Of a stretch of 64,000 nt of DNA, positions 9,184 to 18,216 are shown piece by piece. Source of the stretch: Xanthocytophaga agilis (GTDB lineage Bacteria; Bacteroidota; Bacteroidia; Cytophagales; 172606-1); NCBI RefSeq assembly GCF_030068605.1, contig NZ_JASJOU010000001.1:682001-746000 (forward strand), given 5' to 3'. A program made the position numbers and the translations under genes. Each line of letters opens with the position of its first letter. Within the stretch, counting starts at the first letter, position 1. The notes under the pieces are model-generated. The model made no database searches. It was not told the DNA's origin and saw only the letters and a program-made list of their open reading frames with translations.

Positions 9184-11619
9184 TTATTCAGATCGAAGGC
9201 TTTTTATCGGATTAACGAGGGCAGCTTTGGCTGCACGATAGCTGAGTGTAATCCATGCAATCAACAGCGTAATAATGATGGCAATCACAAATGCTCCAAC
9301 ACCCATTGAAATACGATATACAAAATTGTCCAGCCAGTTGCTCATCAGATAATAGGCAACAGGAATAGCAAGGGCAAAGGCAATAGCAATTAGAATGATA
9401 AATTCTTTAGATAATAATCCAATGATATTAACTATTGAAGCTCCCAGCACTTTTCGGATACCGATTTCTTTTGTTTTCTGAACTGCTAGGAATGAGACAA
9501 GTCCATATAATCCCAGACAGGAAATAAAAATGGCTAGTGTAGCAAAAATTTTATAGGAAAGTGCCAATTGATTTTCCTGATGATAGTAGTGTTCAATAGT
9601 TTCATCAAAGAAATGTCCCTGAAACACATACGCACCAAAGTTCTTCTCCCATATAGCTTTTATCTGATCAACTGTCTGATGCAGGTGATTTGGATGTATC
9701 TTAACACCGGCTGTATAGAAGTTTCGTTTGGAGGCTATGATAACCATAGGTTTCATCTCGTCTCTTGCAGAATTGGCTTTAAAATCTTTTACAACTCCTA
9801 CAATAGGTTTCCAGGATTCCCTACCCATACGTAAGGTTCTGCCAATGGCTTCCTGAGGGTCTTTTACTCCTAGTTTTCGGAGCAATGTTTCATTTACTAC
9901 GATTTCTTTTGCTGTATCACTCTTAGAATATCCTTTTCCTGCTACAAACTTGAGCCCATAGGTTTTGAAGTAATCGTAGTCAGCATATTTAACGAAAGTA
10001 TTAAAGTCTGCATCTGTAGCTGAATTGTTATAGGAAAAGTTGCGTCCCCAGTTGTTATTGGATGAGGGGGGATCATTGGCAAGACTGACTGATACTACAG
10101 CTGGATTTTGAAGCAATTCTCTCTTAAATCCTTCAAAATGAGTCCGATTCAGGCTATCATCCGGATTGATATTAACAACATAGACAGCTTCTTTGGTAAA
10201 ACCGAGATCCAGATCCCGGATAAAATTCATTTGAGTAATGGCTATCAGTGTACCAATGATTAGAACCTGAGAAATGGAAAACTGGAGTACCACCAATCCT
10301 CTGCGTAATGGAATGCCACCAATATTACGGGTGGTAATTTTATTTTTAAGTGCTTGAGATGGTTCAAAACCAGATAAAATAATAGCTGGGTAAATACCAG
10401 ACAACAAGCTAACAATAAGGGTGACCAGAATGATAAACGCAATGATAATAGGATTCTGAAGGAAAGGTATATTTTCTGGTACATTAGATATTTCACGTAG
10501 AAACGGAAGTGCCAGACGCGCCAGAATAATTGCCATAACCATTGCAAATATGACAATAAGAGTCGTTTCTCCCAGAAACTGTCCGATCAGTTGCAATCTG
10601 TTACTTCCCAATACTTTGCGTATTCCAACCTCTTTGGATCTGTTTACTGCCTGAGCTGTTGCCAGATTGATAAAGTTGATACAAGCCATTACCAGAATCA
10701 AAATACCAATAAATGAGAGTGTAAGTAATGTGCTTTTGCTGGTCATATGATCACCCAGATTTTCATACTGGGTATCAAAATGGTTTTCACTCAGTGGTAA
10801 TAATCTGTGAATCGTTTTTGCATTGCCTGTATTAGAATAGTGTTTATCACTAAATTTCTGTAAGGCTTTCTCCAGATTGCTGACTGAATATTTTTCAGGA
10901 AGCAGAAGAAATACTTGGTGACTGCTGCTGGTGCTACCCCAGTTATCTTTTACATAGCCATGAGTAGGGGACGTTTTAAACGTTTCAAAAGAGACTAATA
11001 CTTTAAATGGAAAGTCTGTGTTTTGAGGAGCATCTTCTATAACACCTGTCACTTTCAGTGTTATTGCATTGTCAAGTTTTAAATAGTTACCTGGAGCATC
11101 CTGCCATCTGGTAAAATACTTTTCAGCCTGGGTACGGGTAAGAACCACTGTGTTTGGATCCTTTAAGCTTGTGTAAGCATTGCCTATAAGCCATTGTGAG
11201 TCAAAAATGTCAAAAAAGGCAGGTTCTATAAAAACGACTCCGATATCTTCTATAAATTTCTTTTGGGAAAGATTATCTTCTGGCTGATTGCCGAGCAGTG
11301 TGATCTGACTTCCATAGATACTGTTTATAGAAGCTATTTTTTCGATTTGAGGCATATCCAATCGTAAAGCATCAGGTGCTGGGGTAGGAGCGCCCGGATT
11401 ACGTCCTATATCGCCACTTGGATATTTTTGATCTGTTGCCAGTCGGTAGATCCGGTGGAAGTTTTTGTGGAATGTATCATAGCTTACTTCAAACTGCACA
11501 ATGGTAAAAATTAACAGACATGCAGCAATGCCGATAGCTAATCCCAATATATTGATAATAGTATAGCCTTTACTGCGGAATATATTGCGTAGGCCAATGA
11601 CGATGTAGTTTTTGAGCAT
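9184..11619 (-). CDS. Large FtsX/MacB-type ABC transporter permease (811 aa)
   Basis: This double-module permease contains an N-terminal membrane segment (about 20-40), a MacB_PCD-like domain, three membrane segments with RSKEVGIRKVLGSNRLQL and SGIYPAIILSGFEP, a second extracytoplasmic domain, and the C-terminal block with TKEIGIRKVLGASIVNI. It ends NPIKSLRSE. The frame is open to an ATG at 11646, but I prefer the internal ATG at 11619 (MLKNYIVIGLRNIFRSKGY) because every paralogue begins there; the 9 extra residues (MSALSISKP) fit no signal. The upstream operon is closed by the terminator at 11722-11770, so the promoter should lie between about 11620 and 11720. I did not find a convincing Bacteroidota -7 box there. 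Confidence 0.88.
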   Translation of the reverse strand: MLKNYIVIGLRNIFRSKGYTIINILGLAIGIAACLLIFTIVQFEVSYDTFHKNFHRIYRLATDQKYPSGDIGRNPGAPTPAPDALRLDMPQIEKIASINSIYGSQITLLGNQPEDNLSQKKFIEDIGVVFIEPAFFDIFDSQWLIGNAYTSLKDPNTVVLTRTQAEKYFTRWQDAPGNYLKLDNAITLKVTGVIEDAPQNTDFPFKVLVSFETFKTSPTHGYVKDNWGSTSSSHQVFLLLPEKYSVSNLEKALQKFSDKHYSNTGNAKTIHRLLPLSENHFDTQYENLGDHMTSKSTLLTLSFIGILILVMACINFINLATAQAVNRSKEVGIRKVLGSNRLQLIGQFLGETTLIVIFAMVMAIILARLALPFLREISNVPENIPFLQNPIIIAFIILVTLIVSLLSGIYPAIILSGFEPSQALKNKITTRNIGGIPLRRGLVVLQFSISQVLIIGTLIAITQMNFIRDLDLGFTKEAVYVVNINPDDSLNRTHFEGFKRELLQNPAVVSVSLANDPPSSNNNWGRNFSYNNSATDADFNTFVKYADYDYFKTYGLKFVAGKGYSKSDTAKEIVVNETLLRKLGVKDPQEAIGRTLRMGRESWKPIVGVVKDFKANSARDEMKPMVIIASKRNFYTAGVKIHPNHLHQTVDQIKAIWEKNFGAYVFQGHFFDETIEHYYHQENQLALSYKIFATLAIFISCLGLYGLVSFLAVQKTKEIGIRKVLGASIVNIIGLLSKEFIILIAIAFALAIPVAYYLMSNWLDNFVYRISMGVGAFVIAIIITLLIAWITLSYRAAKAALVNPIKSLRSE

Positions 11620-11721
11620 AGGTTTGGAAATTGAAAGTGCACTCATCTCTACTTTGATAATGCCAATCCATATGCCAAAATGAAAAACGTACGTATTTTC
11701 TCTGTAAAGGGTACTATAAAT

Positions 11722-11770
11722 AAAAACAGGTGTACGAATCTGAACGTAATTGTCCGTTTCCGTACACCTG
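11722..11770 (-). terminator. Rho-independent terminator of the MacAB-like operon
   Basis: A perfect 10-bp inverted repeat, CAGGTGTACG (11727-11736) and CGTACACCTG (11761-11770), has a 24-nt loop. On the minus strand it is followed by TTTTT (11722-11726) and an AT-rich tail. It starts 22 bases past the adaptor stop codon. Confidence 0.75.
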
Positions 11771-11792
11771 AAAAATAAGGTTTTATATATTA

Positions 11793-12887
11793 TTATCCGT
11801 TACTAGCAGCAGTTTCGCTTACTTTGATTTTATCTTCTTTTTTCACGCCGGATACTACCTCTATATTTATGCCATCTGAAATGCCTGTTTTAACAATGCG
11901 TTTTTCGAATTTCTGAGGAGCCGTTTCTACCTCTACAAACACACTGTCTTTCTTGAATTGTAACAGACTTTCTTTGATTGCCAGCACCTGATCTTTTTTG
12001 TCCAGAACAATATCTGCATTGGCACTATAGCCTGCACGAATGAATTCATTTTCTGGTAATACGACCCGTGCTTTTATCTGAAACTTGATAGCTCCTTCCT
12101 TGGTAATACCTTTTGGTGAGATATAATACAAGTTGGCCTGGTATTTTTTGTCTTCAATAGCACCAATCGTCATAGCTAACTCCATTCCTTCTTTGAGTTT
12201 AGCCACTTCGGCTTCGTCTACTTCTCCTTCAAAGATCAGGCTTTTCATGTCTGCTACCGTGGCAATGGTAGTACCTTCATTGAAGTTATTGCGTTCGATT
12301 ACCGAAGTACCCACTTTCACAGGTACATCCAACAGCATACCGCTAATTGTTGAATAGATAATATTGGAAATTTCACTTTTGCGCAGTGAACTTCCACTTT
12401 TCAGAATATGTAACTGGTTCTCTGCTGCATCCACTGCCTGCTTCTTCAGATTGTAGTCCGACAGATAACGGCGGTACTCCTGTTCGGCTACTACTTTCTG
12501 ATCATATAGCTGCTGAAATCTGTCAAACTCTTTTTTCGCTTCATTTAACTGAATTTTAGCTTGTTCGAGCGTATTTTCAGCCTGGTTAATATTGGCAAGG
12601 TTAGGAACAATCTTAATCTTGGCAATAGGCTGGCCTGATTTAACAGTTTGCCCTGCCTCTACAAATAATTCCTCTACGATACCTGAAACCTGTGGCTTTA
12701 TATTTACTTCTTTCAGAGGTACGATAGAACCTGTTGCTATTGTTTTCTTCGTAATGCTGGTTACAAACGGTTTTTCTGTTTTATAGACTGTTGGAGTGGT
12801 CTTGGATTTATTATAAAAATAAATTCCCAGCCAGACAGATCCACCTACCACTATTAAACCTAAGATACTGTAAATGATGCGTTTCAT
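11793..12887 (-). CDS. Periplasmic adaptor (MacA/HlyD family) of tripartite ABC exporter
   Basis: This 364-aa membrane-fusion protein has an N-terminal membrane anchor (about residues 5-22, IIYSILGLIVVGGSVWLGIYF), then a barrel/lipoyl-like half (VEELFVEAGQTVKSGQPIAKI near 75-95). An alpha-helical hairpin of about 100-165 with heptad-like pattern (NQAENTLEQAKIQLNEAKKEF) is followed by the second lipoyl half, a beta-barrel and a membrane-proximal domain ending IKVSETAASNG. In this family it links an inner-membrane MacB-type pump to an outer-membrane TolC-like channel; no TolC homologue is in the window. The ATG at 12887 (MKRIIYS) is preferred over an in-frame GTG two codons upstream. It is the last gene of the operon starting at 17135 and is separated from the upstream permease by a 15-bp hairpin. 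Confidence 0.88.
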   Translation of the reverse strand: MKRIIYSILGLIVVGGSVWLGIYFYNKSKTTPTVYKTEKPFVTSITKKTIATGSIVPLKEVNIKPQVSGIVEELFVEAGQTVKSGQPIAKIKIVPNLANINQAENTLEQAKIQLNEAKKEFDRFQQLYDQKVVAEQEYRRYLSDYNLKKQAVDAAENQLHILKSGSSLRKSEISNIIYSTISGMLLDVPVKVGTSVIERNNFNEGTTIATVADMKSLIFEGEVDEAEVAKLKEGMELAMTIGAIEDKKYQANLYYISPKGITKEGAIKFQIKARVVLPENEFIRAGYSANADIVLDKKDQVLAIKESLLQFKKDSVFVEVETAPQKFEKRIVKTGISDGINIEVVSGVKKEDKIKVSETAASNG

Positions 12888-12979
12888 AGTCACTGAAAAT
12901 AGTTAATGGCTTGTCAAAGTTATCAATGAAATGGGTTGTCGAAATGATTAATTGATGAGTGGTTGAATGGGTCAATGAT

Positions 12980-13025
12980 CTATCTAAAATCAGGTCTTTA
13001 CTCTGGAAGGCCTGATTTTAGATAG
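12980..13025 (-). other. Intercistronic hairpin between permease and adaptor genes
   Basis: A perfect 15-bp stem (12980-12994 with 13011-13025) with a 16-nt loop lies immediately past the stop of the 13030 permease and 93 bp before the adaptor. No T run follows on the minus strand, so partial termination or mRNA protection are the likely roles. Confidence 0.55.
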
Positions 13026-13029
13026 TTGC

Positions 13030-14283
13030 TTATTCATCTCGTAACGCAACCACAGGATCTACCGCAGCAGCTTTGGTAGCTGGTACCATACCAATTAGGG
13101 CACCACCTATGATCAGAACAGCTGTAGCTGTAAGTGCCATTGTAAGATCAACTTCCGGATTAGCAAAAAATCCTCCTTCCGCATTATTCTTTTTAAGAAG
13201 GTAGTTAATACCTGCAATAATACCTGTACTGGCTAATAAACCCATATATCCGGCAACGGTGGTAATTACTATTGTTTCCTGTAAAATCATACTAATGATA
13301 GACCATGGAGTAGCTCCCAATGCTTTTCGAATGCCAATCTCTTTTGTTCGTTCTTTAACTACTATCAACATAATATTACCTACTCCAATGACACCTGCAA
13401 TGATGGTGAATATACTTACAAACCAGCTGAAAGAGCGAATAATCATAAACAATCCCTGAACCTGCATGTATTCTTCCTCGACATTTGCTGAGCCGATTGC
13501 CCGAATATCATCTGGGTGTATACGATGTCTGCTCGCTAAAAGGCGTTTAATCTTTTGTTCTACACCTGCTGCCGGAACACCTTGTTTGGGGACAAAAGCA
13601 AACCAACCAATTTTATTAACCAGATTAAAAGTTTGCTGCAAAGCGGTATTACATACAAATATTTCTTTAGATGCCTGCATTACTTCTTCTGCCTGTGTAC
13701 TTCGCATGGTATAGACACCAATTACAAGAAAGGGGATACCTCTGATCTTGATATACTTGCCTACTGGATTCTCGTCTTTCCCAAATAAAACATCCTTTAC
13801 TGTTGTACCAATCACGGCTACTTTACGTCTATCCTGGATATCTTTTTCGTTGATGTATCGTCCCTGAATCATACTGTAAGGGCGTACCTTAAAGAAGTCC
13901 GGATAGTCGCCATATACTTCATACGAAGCACTTTTTTGCTCATACACTACAGCAAAGCTACCTCCCAGATTCAATCGCGGTGCTACTACTGCCAGTTCAG
14001 GAATATTGTTGCGAATAGCATCTACATCGTCATTGTTAAACTGAACAAATCGACCTGGCTGAAGACCTTTGTAGGCCATACTGGTGCGTTGACCCCAAAC
14101 AAAAATGGCATTTTTGGCTACATCAAATTGCCCTTCTATGCCATTTTCAAATCCACGGCCACTTCCAAGCAGAATTACCAGCATACCAATACCCCAGGCA
14201 ACACCCAATCCGGTAAGTATAGTGCGTAGTTTATTTTTGCGGATGGTAGAATAAATTTCCTGCCATTTGTCAATATCAAACAT
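13030..14283 (-). CDS. MacB-like ABC transporter permease, second copy (417 aa)
   Basis: This is a four-segment MacB-type permease without a fused ATPase. It has an N-terminal membrane segment (about residues 15-40, LRTILTGLGVAWGIGMLVILLG), a MacB_PCD domain (about 45-275), and three C-terminal segments carrying RTKEIGIRKALGATPWSI, ending DPVVALRDE. The ATG at 14283 (MFDIDKWQEIY) has an excellent Shine-Dalgarno AAGGAG at 14290-14295, so the longer frame to 14304 is rejected. It is clearly paralogous to the gene at 14388, whose start (MFDLDKWQEIL) matches. The two probably form a heterodimeric permease served by the ATPase at 16407-17135. Confidence 0.9.
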   Translation of the reverse strand: MFDIDKWQEIYSTIRKNKLRTILTGLGVAWGIGMLVILLGSGRGFENGIEGQFDVAKNAIFVWGQRTSMAYKGLQPGRFVQFNNDDVDAIRNNIPELAVVAPRLNLGGSFAVVYEQKSASYEVYGDYPDFFKVRPYSMIQGRYINEKDIQDRRKVAVIGTTVKDVLFGKDENPVGKYIKIRGIPFLVIGVYTMRSTQAEEVMQASKEIFVCNTALQQTFNLVNKIGWFAFVPKQGVPAAGVEQKIKRLLASRHRIHPDDIRAIGSANVEEEYMQVQGLFMIIRSFSWFVSIFTIIAGVIGVGNIMLIVVKERTKEIGIRKALGATPWSIISMILQETIVITTVAGYMGLLASTGIIAGINYLLKKNNAEGGFFANPEVDLTMALTATAVLIIGGALIGMVPATKAAAVDPVVALRDE

Positions 14284-14387
14284 AACCAGCTCCTTTCTGT
14301 TCATTCCTATATAGGGAACGAGTTAACACTGGTAAAAACACGTTTATCATTTTATTTCTGAATAGAAGGGTAAGGGTAGGAAAGATA

Positions 14388-15728
14388 CTAATCTGCTCGT
14401 AAAGCTTCAATCGGTTTGATATTCGCTGCCTTCATGGCAGGAAATAATCCTGCTAATGCACCTGCAACTACCAATACACCAATTGCAATAAAAATCAGAT
14501 TGAGATTGACTACCGGATAGGTGAAATAACGAATCTCATTTTTAGCTTGTGTAATAAAATAACCTATGAGTTCAAGCATTCCAACACCTGCCAGGAATCC
14601 AAGATAACCGGCTACAGAGGTGATAATGATTGATTCCTGAATTACCAGACTCACAATAGAAAAGGGAGTAGCACCTATTGCTTTTCGAATCCCGATCTCT
14701 TTTGTTCGTTCTTTGATAATAATGAGCATGATATTGCTAACCCCCACAATACCGGCAATCAGGGTACACATGCTGATAAACCATACGAAAGCAGCAATGC
14801 CATCAAACAAGCCCATGAATCGTTCAAAGTTTTCTTCGTTGTTGTTAAGGTTGACTGCTTCTTCATCCTTAACATCAAACTGATGTTTACCAGCAAGTAA
14901 TTGCCTCACCTTTCCTTGTACTTCGCTTACCCGGACGCCTTTTTCAGTAGTAAGGGCCATGGTATGTACACGATTATATAAGTTAAAGGTACTTTGCAGT
15001 GTCGTAATCGGCATAACCGAACGTTCTTCCAGTCGACCTTGTTCGGCTTTATTAGTAAAGACACCCACAACCTGAAAATAAATTCCTGCAACTCTATTGG
15101 AATCTGTTTTTTGGGTATTGGCAGTATTGGTTGTGGTAGTGGTTGTCTCTTCTTTCTTCTTTTCTTTAAGTACCATCACTTTAACATATTTTCCTACTAC
15201 CTCATCCAGTGGCACATCTGCTCCAAATAGTACTTCTTTTACCCGTTTGCCTATCACCATCACCTTGCGACGTTCTTTCATATCCAATGGATTGAGGTTG
15301 CGACCTGCTGCGATTTTAGAACCATTAATATCCAGGTAATCGCGATTTACCCCATGTATCTGGTATGAGCCATTTTTATCTTTATAACTGATTGTATATT
15401 CACCCCAGAAAAATGTTCGAGGGGCCAGCTTTTCAACTCCATCAACCTGATAATTGATAGATTGAGCGTCATCATTGGTGAATATTACCTCACGACCTGG
15501 CTTCATTCCTTTATATGGAAGGGATGTTTTGCCACCCCAGATCCAAAGACTGTTTTTGGCTTCATCAGCAAATTCCCGTTCAATGCCATGCTGCATCCCA
15601 TTTCCTGCACCCAGCAACACCACCAGCATAAATATCCCCCAGAATACACCAAATGCCGTCAATATCGTACGCAGTTTATTCTTGCTCATAGTAGCGAGAA
15701 TTTCCTGCCATTTATCTAAATCAAACAT
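14388..15728 (-). CDS. MacB-like ABC transporter permease, first copy (446 aa)
   Basis: This MacB-type permease has an N-terminal segment (about 18-42), a MacB_PCD domain, and three C-terminal segments with RTKEIGIRKAIGATPFSI, ending KPIEALRAD. The ATG at 15728 has a strong Shine-Dalgarno GGAGGT at 15734-15739. It is 29 residues longer than its downstream paralogue. Much of the excess is a low-complexity stretch near residues 190-215 (EKKKEETTTTTTNTANTQ) inserted in the periplasmic domain between two beta strands. That repeat-rich stretch is encoded around 15108-15172 and could vary in length between strains. Family knowledge suggests export of a peptide, lipid or antibiotic-like compound; the sequence does not say which. 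Confidence 0.9.
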   Translation of the reverse strand: MFDLDKWQEILATMSKNKLRTILTAFGVFWGIFMLVVLLGAGNGMQHGIEREFADEAKNSLWIWGGKTSLPYKGMKPGREVIFTNDDAQSINYQVDGVEKLAPRTFFWGEYTISYKDKNGSYQIHGVNRDYLDINGSKIAAGRNLNPLDMKERRKVMVIGKRVKEVLFGADVPLDEVVGKYVKVMVLKEKKKEETTTTTTNTANTQKTDSNRVAGIYFQVVGVFTNKAEQGRLEERSVMPITTLQSTFNLYNRVHTMALTTEKGVRVSEVQGKVRQLLAGKHQFDVKDEEAVNLNNNEENFERFMGLFDGIAAFVWFISMCTLIAGIVGVSNIMLIIIKERTKEIGIRKAIGATPFSIVSLVIQESIIITSVAGYLGFLAGVGMLELIGYFITQAKNEIRYFTYPVVNLNLIFIAIGVLVVAGALAGLFPAMKAANIKPIEALRAD

Positions 15729-15816
15729 AGAATACCTCCCTCTGACTCTTATGAAGGAAAGAGATTTTTAGATTTTATTTTGAAGAGTAGTAGATTGAAG
15801 AATGTAGATTAATCTA

Positions 15817-16344
15817 TCAGGAGCCTTTACAGAGTTTGATAGATTCTTCGAATTTACGCACCATTTCCTGCACCAGTTTTTCGTCTTTGGTAGACAAACT
15901 CAAGGAAGTATTGTCGTCGTCTTTTTTATTACCTTTTTCGTCTTTCATGTTGAAAGAACCTGAAATAGAATTGTCATTGCCAAAGCCCATATCCATCTTC
16001 ATTTTGTCTGGAGGGACATTGAGCATCAAGGTGTAGTTACCATCTTTTTCTTTTTTGTAACTTACCTTAGTGACGTCTTTTAACAACCAGTTGAGATGAA
16101 ATCCCATTGAAAAGTTATCTTCTTTGTTATCTGTTACCACATTCATTGCCATCTGGCAATTGGTAAATTTAAAATCAGGCTTGGTTTCTTTTTCACCTGA
16201 TTTTTTATTGTCTTCTTTTACTAATGTATTCAGCATTTTCTCCAGCCATTGTGTGTTTTTTTGTAAGGCAGGACTTTGTGCCTGAACAAATGAGGCTGAT
16301 AAGAGAACAAATGCAAATGTGAAGAGAAAGAGTGTCGGTTTCAT
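15817..16344 (-). CDS. Unknown secreted protein inside the exporter operon (175 aa)
   Basis: The N-terminus is a standard Sec signal peptide (MKPTLFLFTFAFVLLSASFVQA, cleavage after AQA-like residues about 22). The mature part is very hydrophilic and lysine/aspartate-rich, with a conserved-looking core FKFTNCQMAMNVVTDN, a predicted beta region (GFHLNWLLKDVTKVSYKKE) and a C-terminal helix ending CKGS. Two cysteines (in TNCQM and KLCKG) could pair. I do not recognise a family. Its place between the ATPase and permease genes is unusual for MacAB operons. A periplasmic partner or cargo of this exporter is a possible role, by inference only. Confidence 0.75.
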   Translation of the reverse strand: MKPTLFLFTFAFVLLSASFVQAQSPALQKNTQWLEKMLNTLVKEDNKKSGEKETKPDFKFTNCQMAMNVVTDNKEDNFSMGFHLNWLLKDVTKVSYKKEKDGNYTLMLNVPPDKMKMDMGFGNDNSISGSFNMKDEKGNKKDDDNTSLSLSTKDEKLVQEMVRKFEESIKLCKGS

Positions 16345-16368
16345 AGATGTAGTGTTTGTGATAGAAAC

Positions 16369-16396
16369 GCTACAGGGTTTGTGAAGACCCTGTAGC
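16369..16396 (-). other. Intercistronic hairpin between ATPase and secreted-protein genes
   Basis: A perfect 10-bp stem, GCTACAGGGT (16369-16378) with ACCCTGTAGC (16387-16396), has an 8-nt loop and lies 10 bases past the ATPase stop codon. The downstream minus-strand tail (GTTTCTATC) is only weakly T-rich, so it may be an attenuator that raises ATPase over permease expression. Confidence 0.55.
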
Positions 16397-16406
16397 TGGG
16401 TGCAGA

Positions 16407-17135
16407 TTATTTAATAGCGGTTTCGATCGCAATAGCAGATTCGTGTGTGGCCATTTCATGAGCTTTACCATCACTGAGTATGAGTCCGTCTTTGAGGCGG
16501 ATAACTCTGTCCGTTTGCTCTGCAATATCGTGTTCGTGGGTTACAATTATGACAGTCATGCCTTGGCGGTTTACATCTTTAAACAGTTCCATCACTTCAT
16601 AGGATGTTTGGGTATCCAAGGCTCCTGTAGGTTCGTCAGCCAGAATTACTTTCGGTTTGGAGATAAGAGCTCTTGCAATTGCAACCCGTTGACGTTGACC
16701 ACCTGACATCTCGTTAGGCATATGTTCAGCCCATTCCCGTAAACCTACTTTATCAAGGTATTCCAATGCCAGTTTGTTGCGTTGTTTGCGGCTGACTTTT
16801 TGATAGTACAAGGGCAATGCAACATTCTCCATTGCATTTTTGAACGAAAGCAGATTGAATGACTGAAATACAAATCCAATAAACTGATTGCGGTAGTAAG
16901 CGGCTTTGGCCTGTGATAAGTTTTTATCAATCAATTGTCCTGCTAATGAATAGGCTCCTTCATCATGGTTGTCCAGAATTCCCAGAATATTCAACATGGT
17001 GGATTTTCCAGAACCTGATGATCCCATTATTGATACGAGTTCTCCTTCCTCAATGGTTAGATCTATGCCTTTTAATACATGCATTTTGTTCTGTGCCAGT
17101 GAGTAGTACTTGTGGATGTTACGTAGTTTTATCAT
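16407..17135 (-). CDS. ABC transporter ATP-binding protein, LolD/MacB type
   Basis: The 242-aa ATPase has Walker [10 protein letters not shown] (about residues 38-46), Q-loop [12 protein letters not shown] signature [15 protein letters not shown] (about 143-157), Walker [13 protein letters not shown] (about 164-175) and the H-loop [16 protein letters not shown]. Its closest relatives by motif order are LolD, MacB-NBD and FtsE, the type VII (mechanotransmission) ABC group that pairs with permeases like those downstream. It is the first gene of the operon down to 11793. Because the five large permeases at 1-11619 have no ATPase beside them, this protein could also serve some of them, but that is inference. 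Confidence 0.93.
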   Translation of the reverse strand: MIKLRNIHKYYSLAQNKMHVLKGIDLTIEEGELVSIMGSSGSGKSTMLNILGILDNHDEGAYSLAGQLIDKNLSQAKAAYYRNQFIGFVFQSFNLLSFKNAMENVALPLYYQKVSRKQRNKLALEYLDKVGLREWAEHMPNEMSGGQRQRVAIARALISKPKVILADEPTGALDTQTSYEVMELFKDVNRQGMTVIIVTHEHDIAEQTDRVIRLKDGLILSDGKAHEMATHESAIAIETAIK

Positions 17136-17665
17136 AGTCAGTAGTGTGATAAGACATGTATGTTAGACTATTTTTAGCTGCTGATTTATCCTTTATGGAA
17201 ATAAAAAACTATGGTAACCCATTTTTAGAATAAATATTATGTAATGCAAGGTAGTGGGTTTACAATAGTGAAATTTTGTTTTTGGATAGACTGTTTTCTA
17301 TTTGGATGACTGGTTAGAAAACAGGATGAAAAAACGATTGTGTTGGATGAGAACAGTATTTTATTGTCTGTTATTCCGATGAGATGCAAAAGCCACAATA
17401 AAGGTTGCACTAAAACCGAAATTTTTTTTAGAAAAGATGATTTTCGGTTGGAGAATATAGGTGAGTGGAAGCCTCCAGCCATATTTTATATTCTGACAGA
17501 GACATGGATTGAGGAAAGCTTATTTGTATCTGAAGGAACATTTGATTGAGTGAAAAATTATTTTTCTTGTGAATGCAGATAATTTCTGAAAAGAAGTGTC
17601 CATAAGAATACAATCATACATTCCAAAGTAAGAATAACTATTCACTTAAAATCCTTCTGACAAGA
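17136..17665. other. Divergent intergenic region, no gene seen (530 bp)
   Basis: This AT-rich spacer lies between the exporter operon (minus) and the 17666 gene (plus) and must hold both promoters. Short frames on both strands (for example 17340-17549) show no signal peptide, domain or plausible composition. I saw no strong inverted repeat and no exact Bacteroidota -7 box. Confidence 0.5.
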
Positions 17666-18046
17666 ATGAAAACGATAACTACATTAACTCTTATCTTTAA
17701 TAGTTTCCTGTTTGTAAATATGAATTGTGAAAAGGAATCTATGAATCCTGATCATTGTGTTAGAGGGACTGTCATTTATGATGCTTGTGCGGGTTTACGA
17801 TTTGTCCAAATGGAGAAGTCTACGATTGGTACCACATGGCGCTATGGTAATAAAGTATGGGATAATGTAGTTGCTACAAATTTACCAGCTAATATCAGAA
17901 CAGGTTCAATGATTTCTTTTGTCATTGAAAGACGAGCAAAAAGTTTTGAGGATGTTTGTAATAAAGATGATCTTAGGGCCTGTAATATGAATATCAGTTT
18001 GCCCGAAAAAATATACTGTGTTAAGAATGTAAATGGCTGTAAATGA
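17666..18046 (+). CDS. Hypothetical small exported protein (126 aa)
   Basis: The N-terminus is a signal-like hydrophobic stretch (ITTLTLIFNSFLFVNMNC) followed by Lys/Glu/Ser, with a Cys at about residue 21 that could be a lipidation site, though the lipobox (VNMNC) is poor. The mature part carries further cysteines (HCVRG, DACAG, DVCNK, RACNM, IYCVK, NGCK), so several disulfides are likely. I do not recognise a family. The gene stands alone between two intergenic regions and converges on the DUF1206 gene, sharing the terminator at 18165-18196. Confidence 0.65.
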   Translation: MKTITTLTLIFNSFLFVNMNCEKESMNPDHCVRGTVIYDACAGLRFVQMEKSTIGTTWRYGNKVWDNVVATNLPANIRTGSMISFVIERRAKSFEDVCNKDDLRACNMNISLPEKIYCVKNVNGCK

Positions 18047-18164
18047 TTTTAACAACAGCCCTGCTGATTCTGATTTACCGTTCAGATTGACTTTTGTTTA
18101 ATTGAGATCTGTTTCTAGGTGGATGATTAGAATATTTTATACTTTCCTTATGAATTGTATAAAT

Positions 18165-18196
18165 AAAGAAGCCAGAGTACTCACCCTGGCTTCTTT
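18165..18196. terminator. Bidirectional terminator between convergent genes
   Basis: A perfect 11-bp stem, AAAGAAGCCAG (18165-18175) with CTGGCTTCTTT (18186-18196), has a 10-nt loop. The A-rich left and T-rich right arms give T tracts in both directions. It lies between the ends of the 17666-18046 (+) and 18217-19068 (-) genes. Confidence 0.8.
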
Positions 18197-18216
18197 GTTA
18201 TTATGATTACTTTAAT

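Noticed and set aside
14284-14304. Longer start for the second MacB-like permease
   Set aside because: The ATG at 14283 has AAGGAG at the right distance and matches the start of the paralogue.
17340-17613. Short frames in the spacer before 17666
   Set aside because: They overlap on opposite strands, lack signals and family features.
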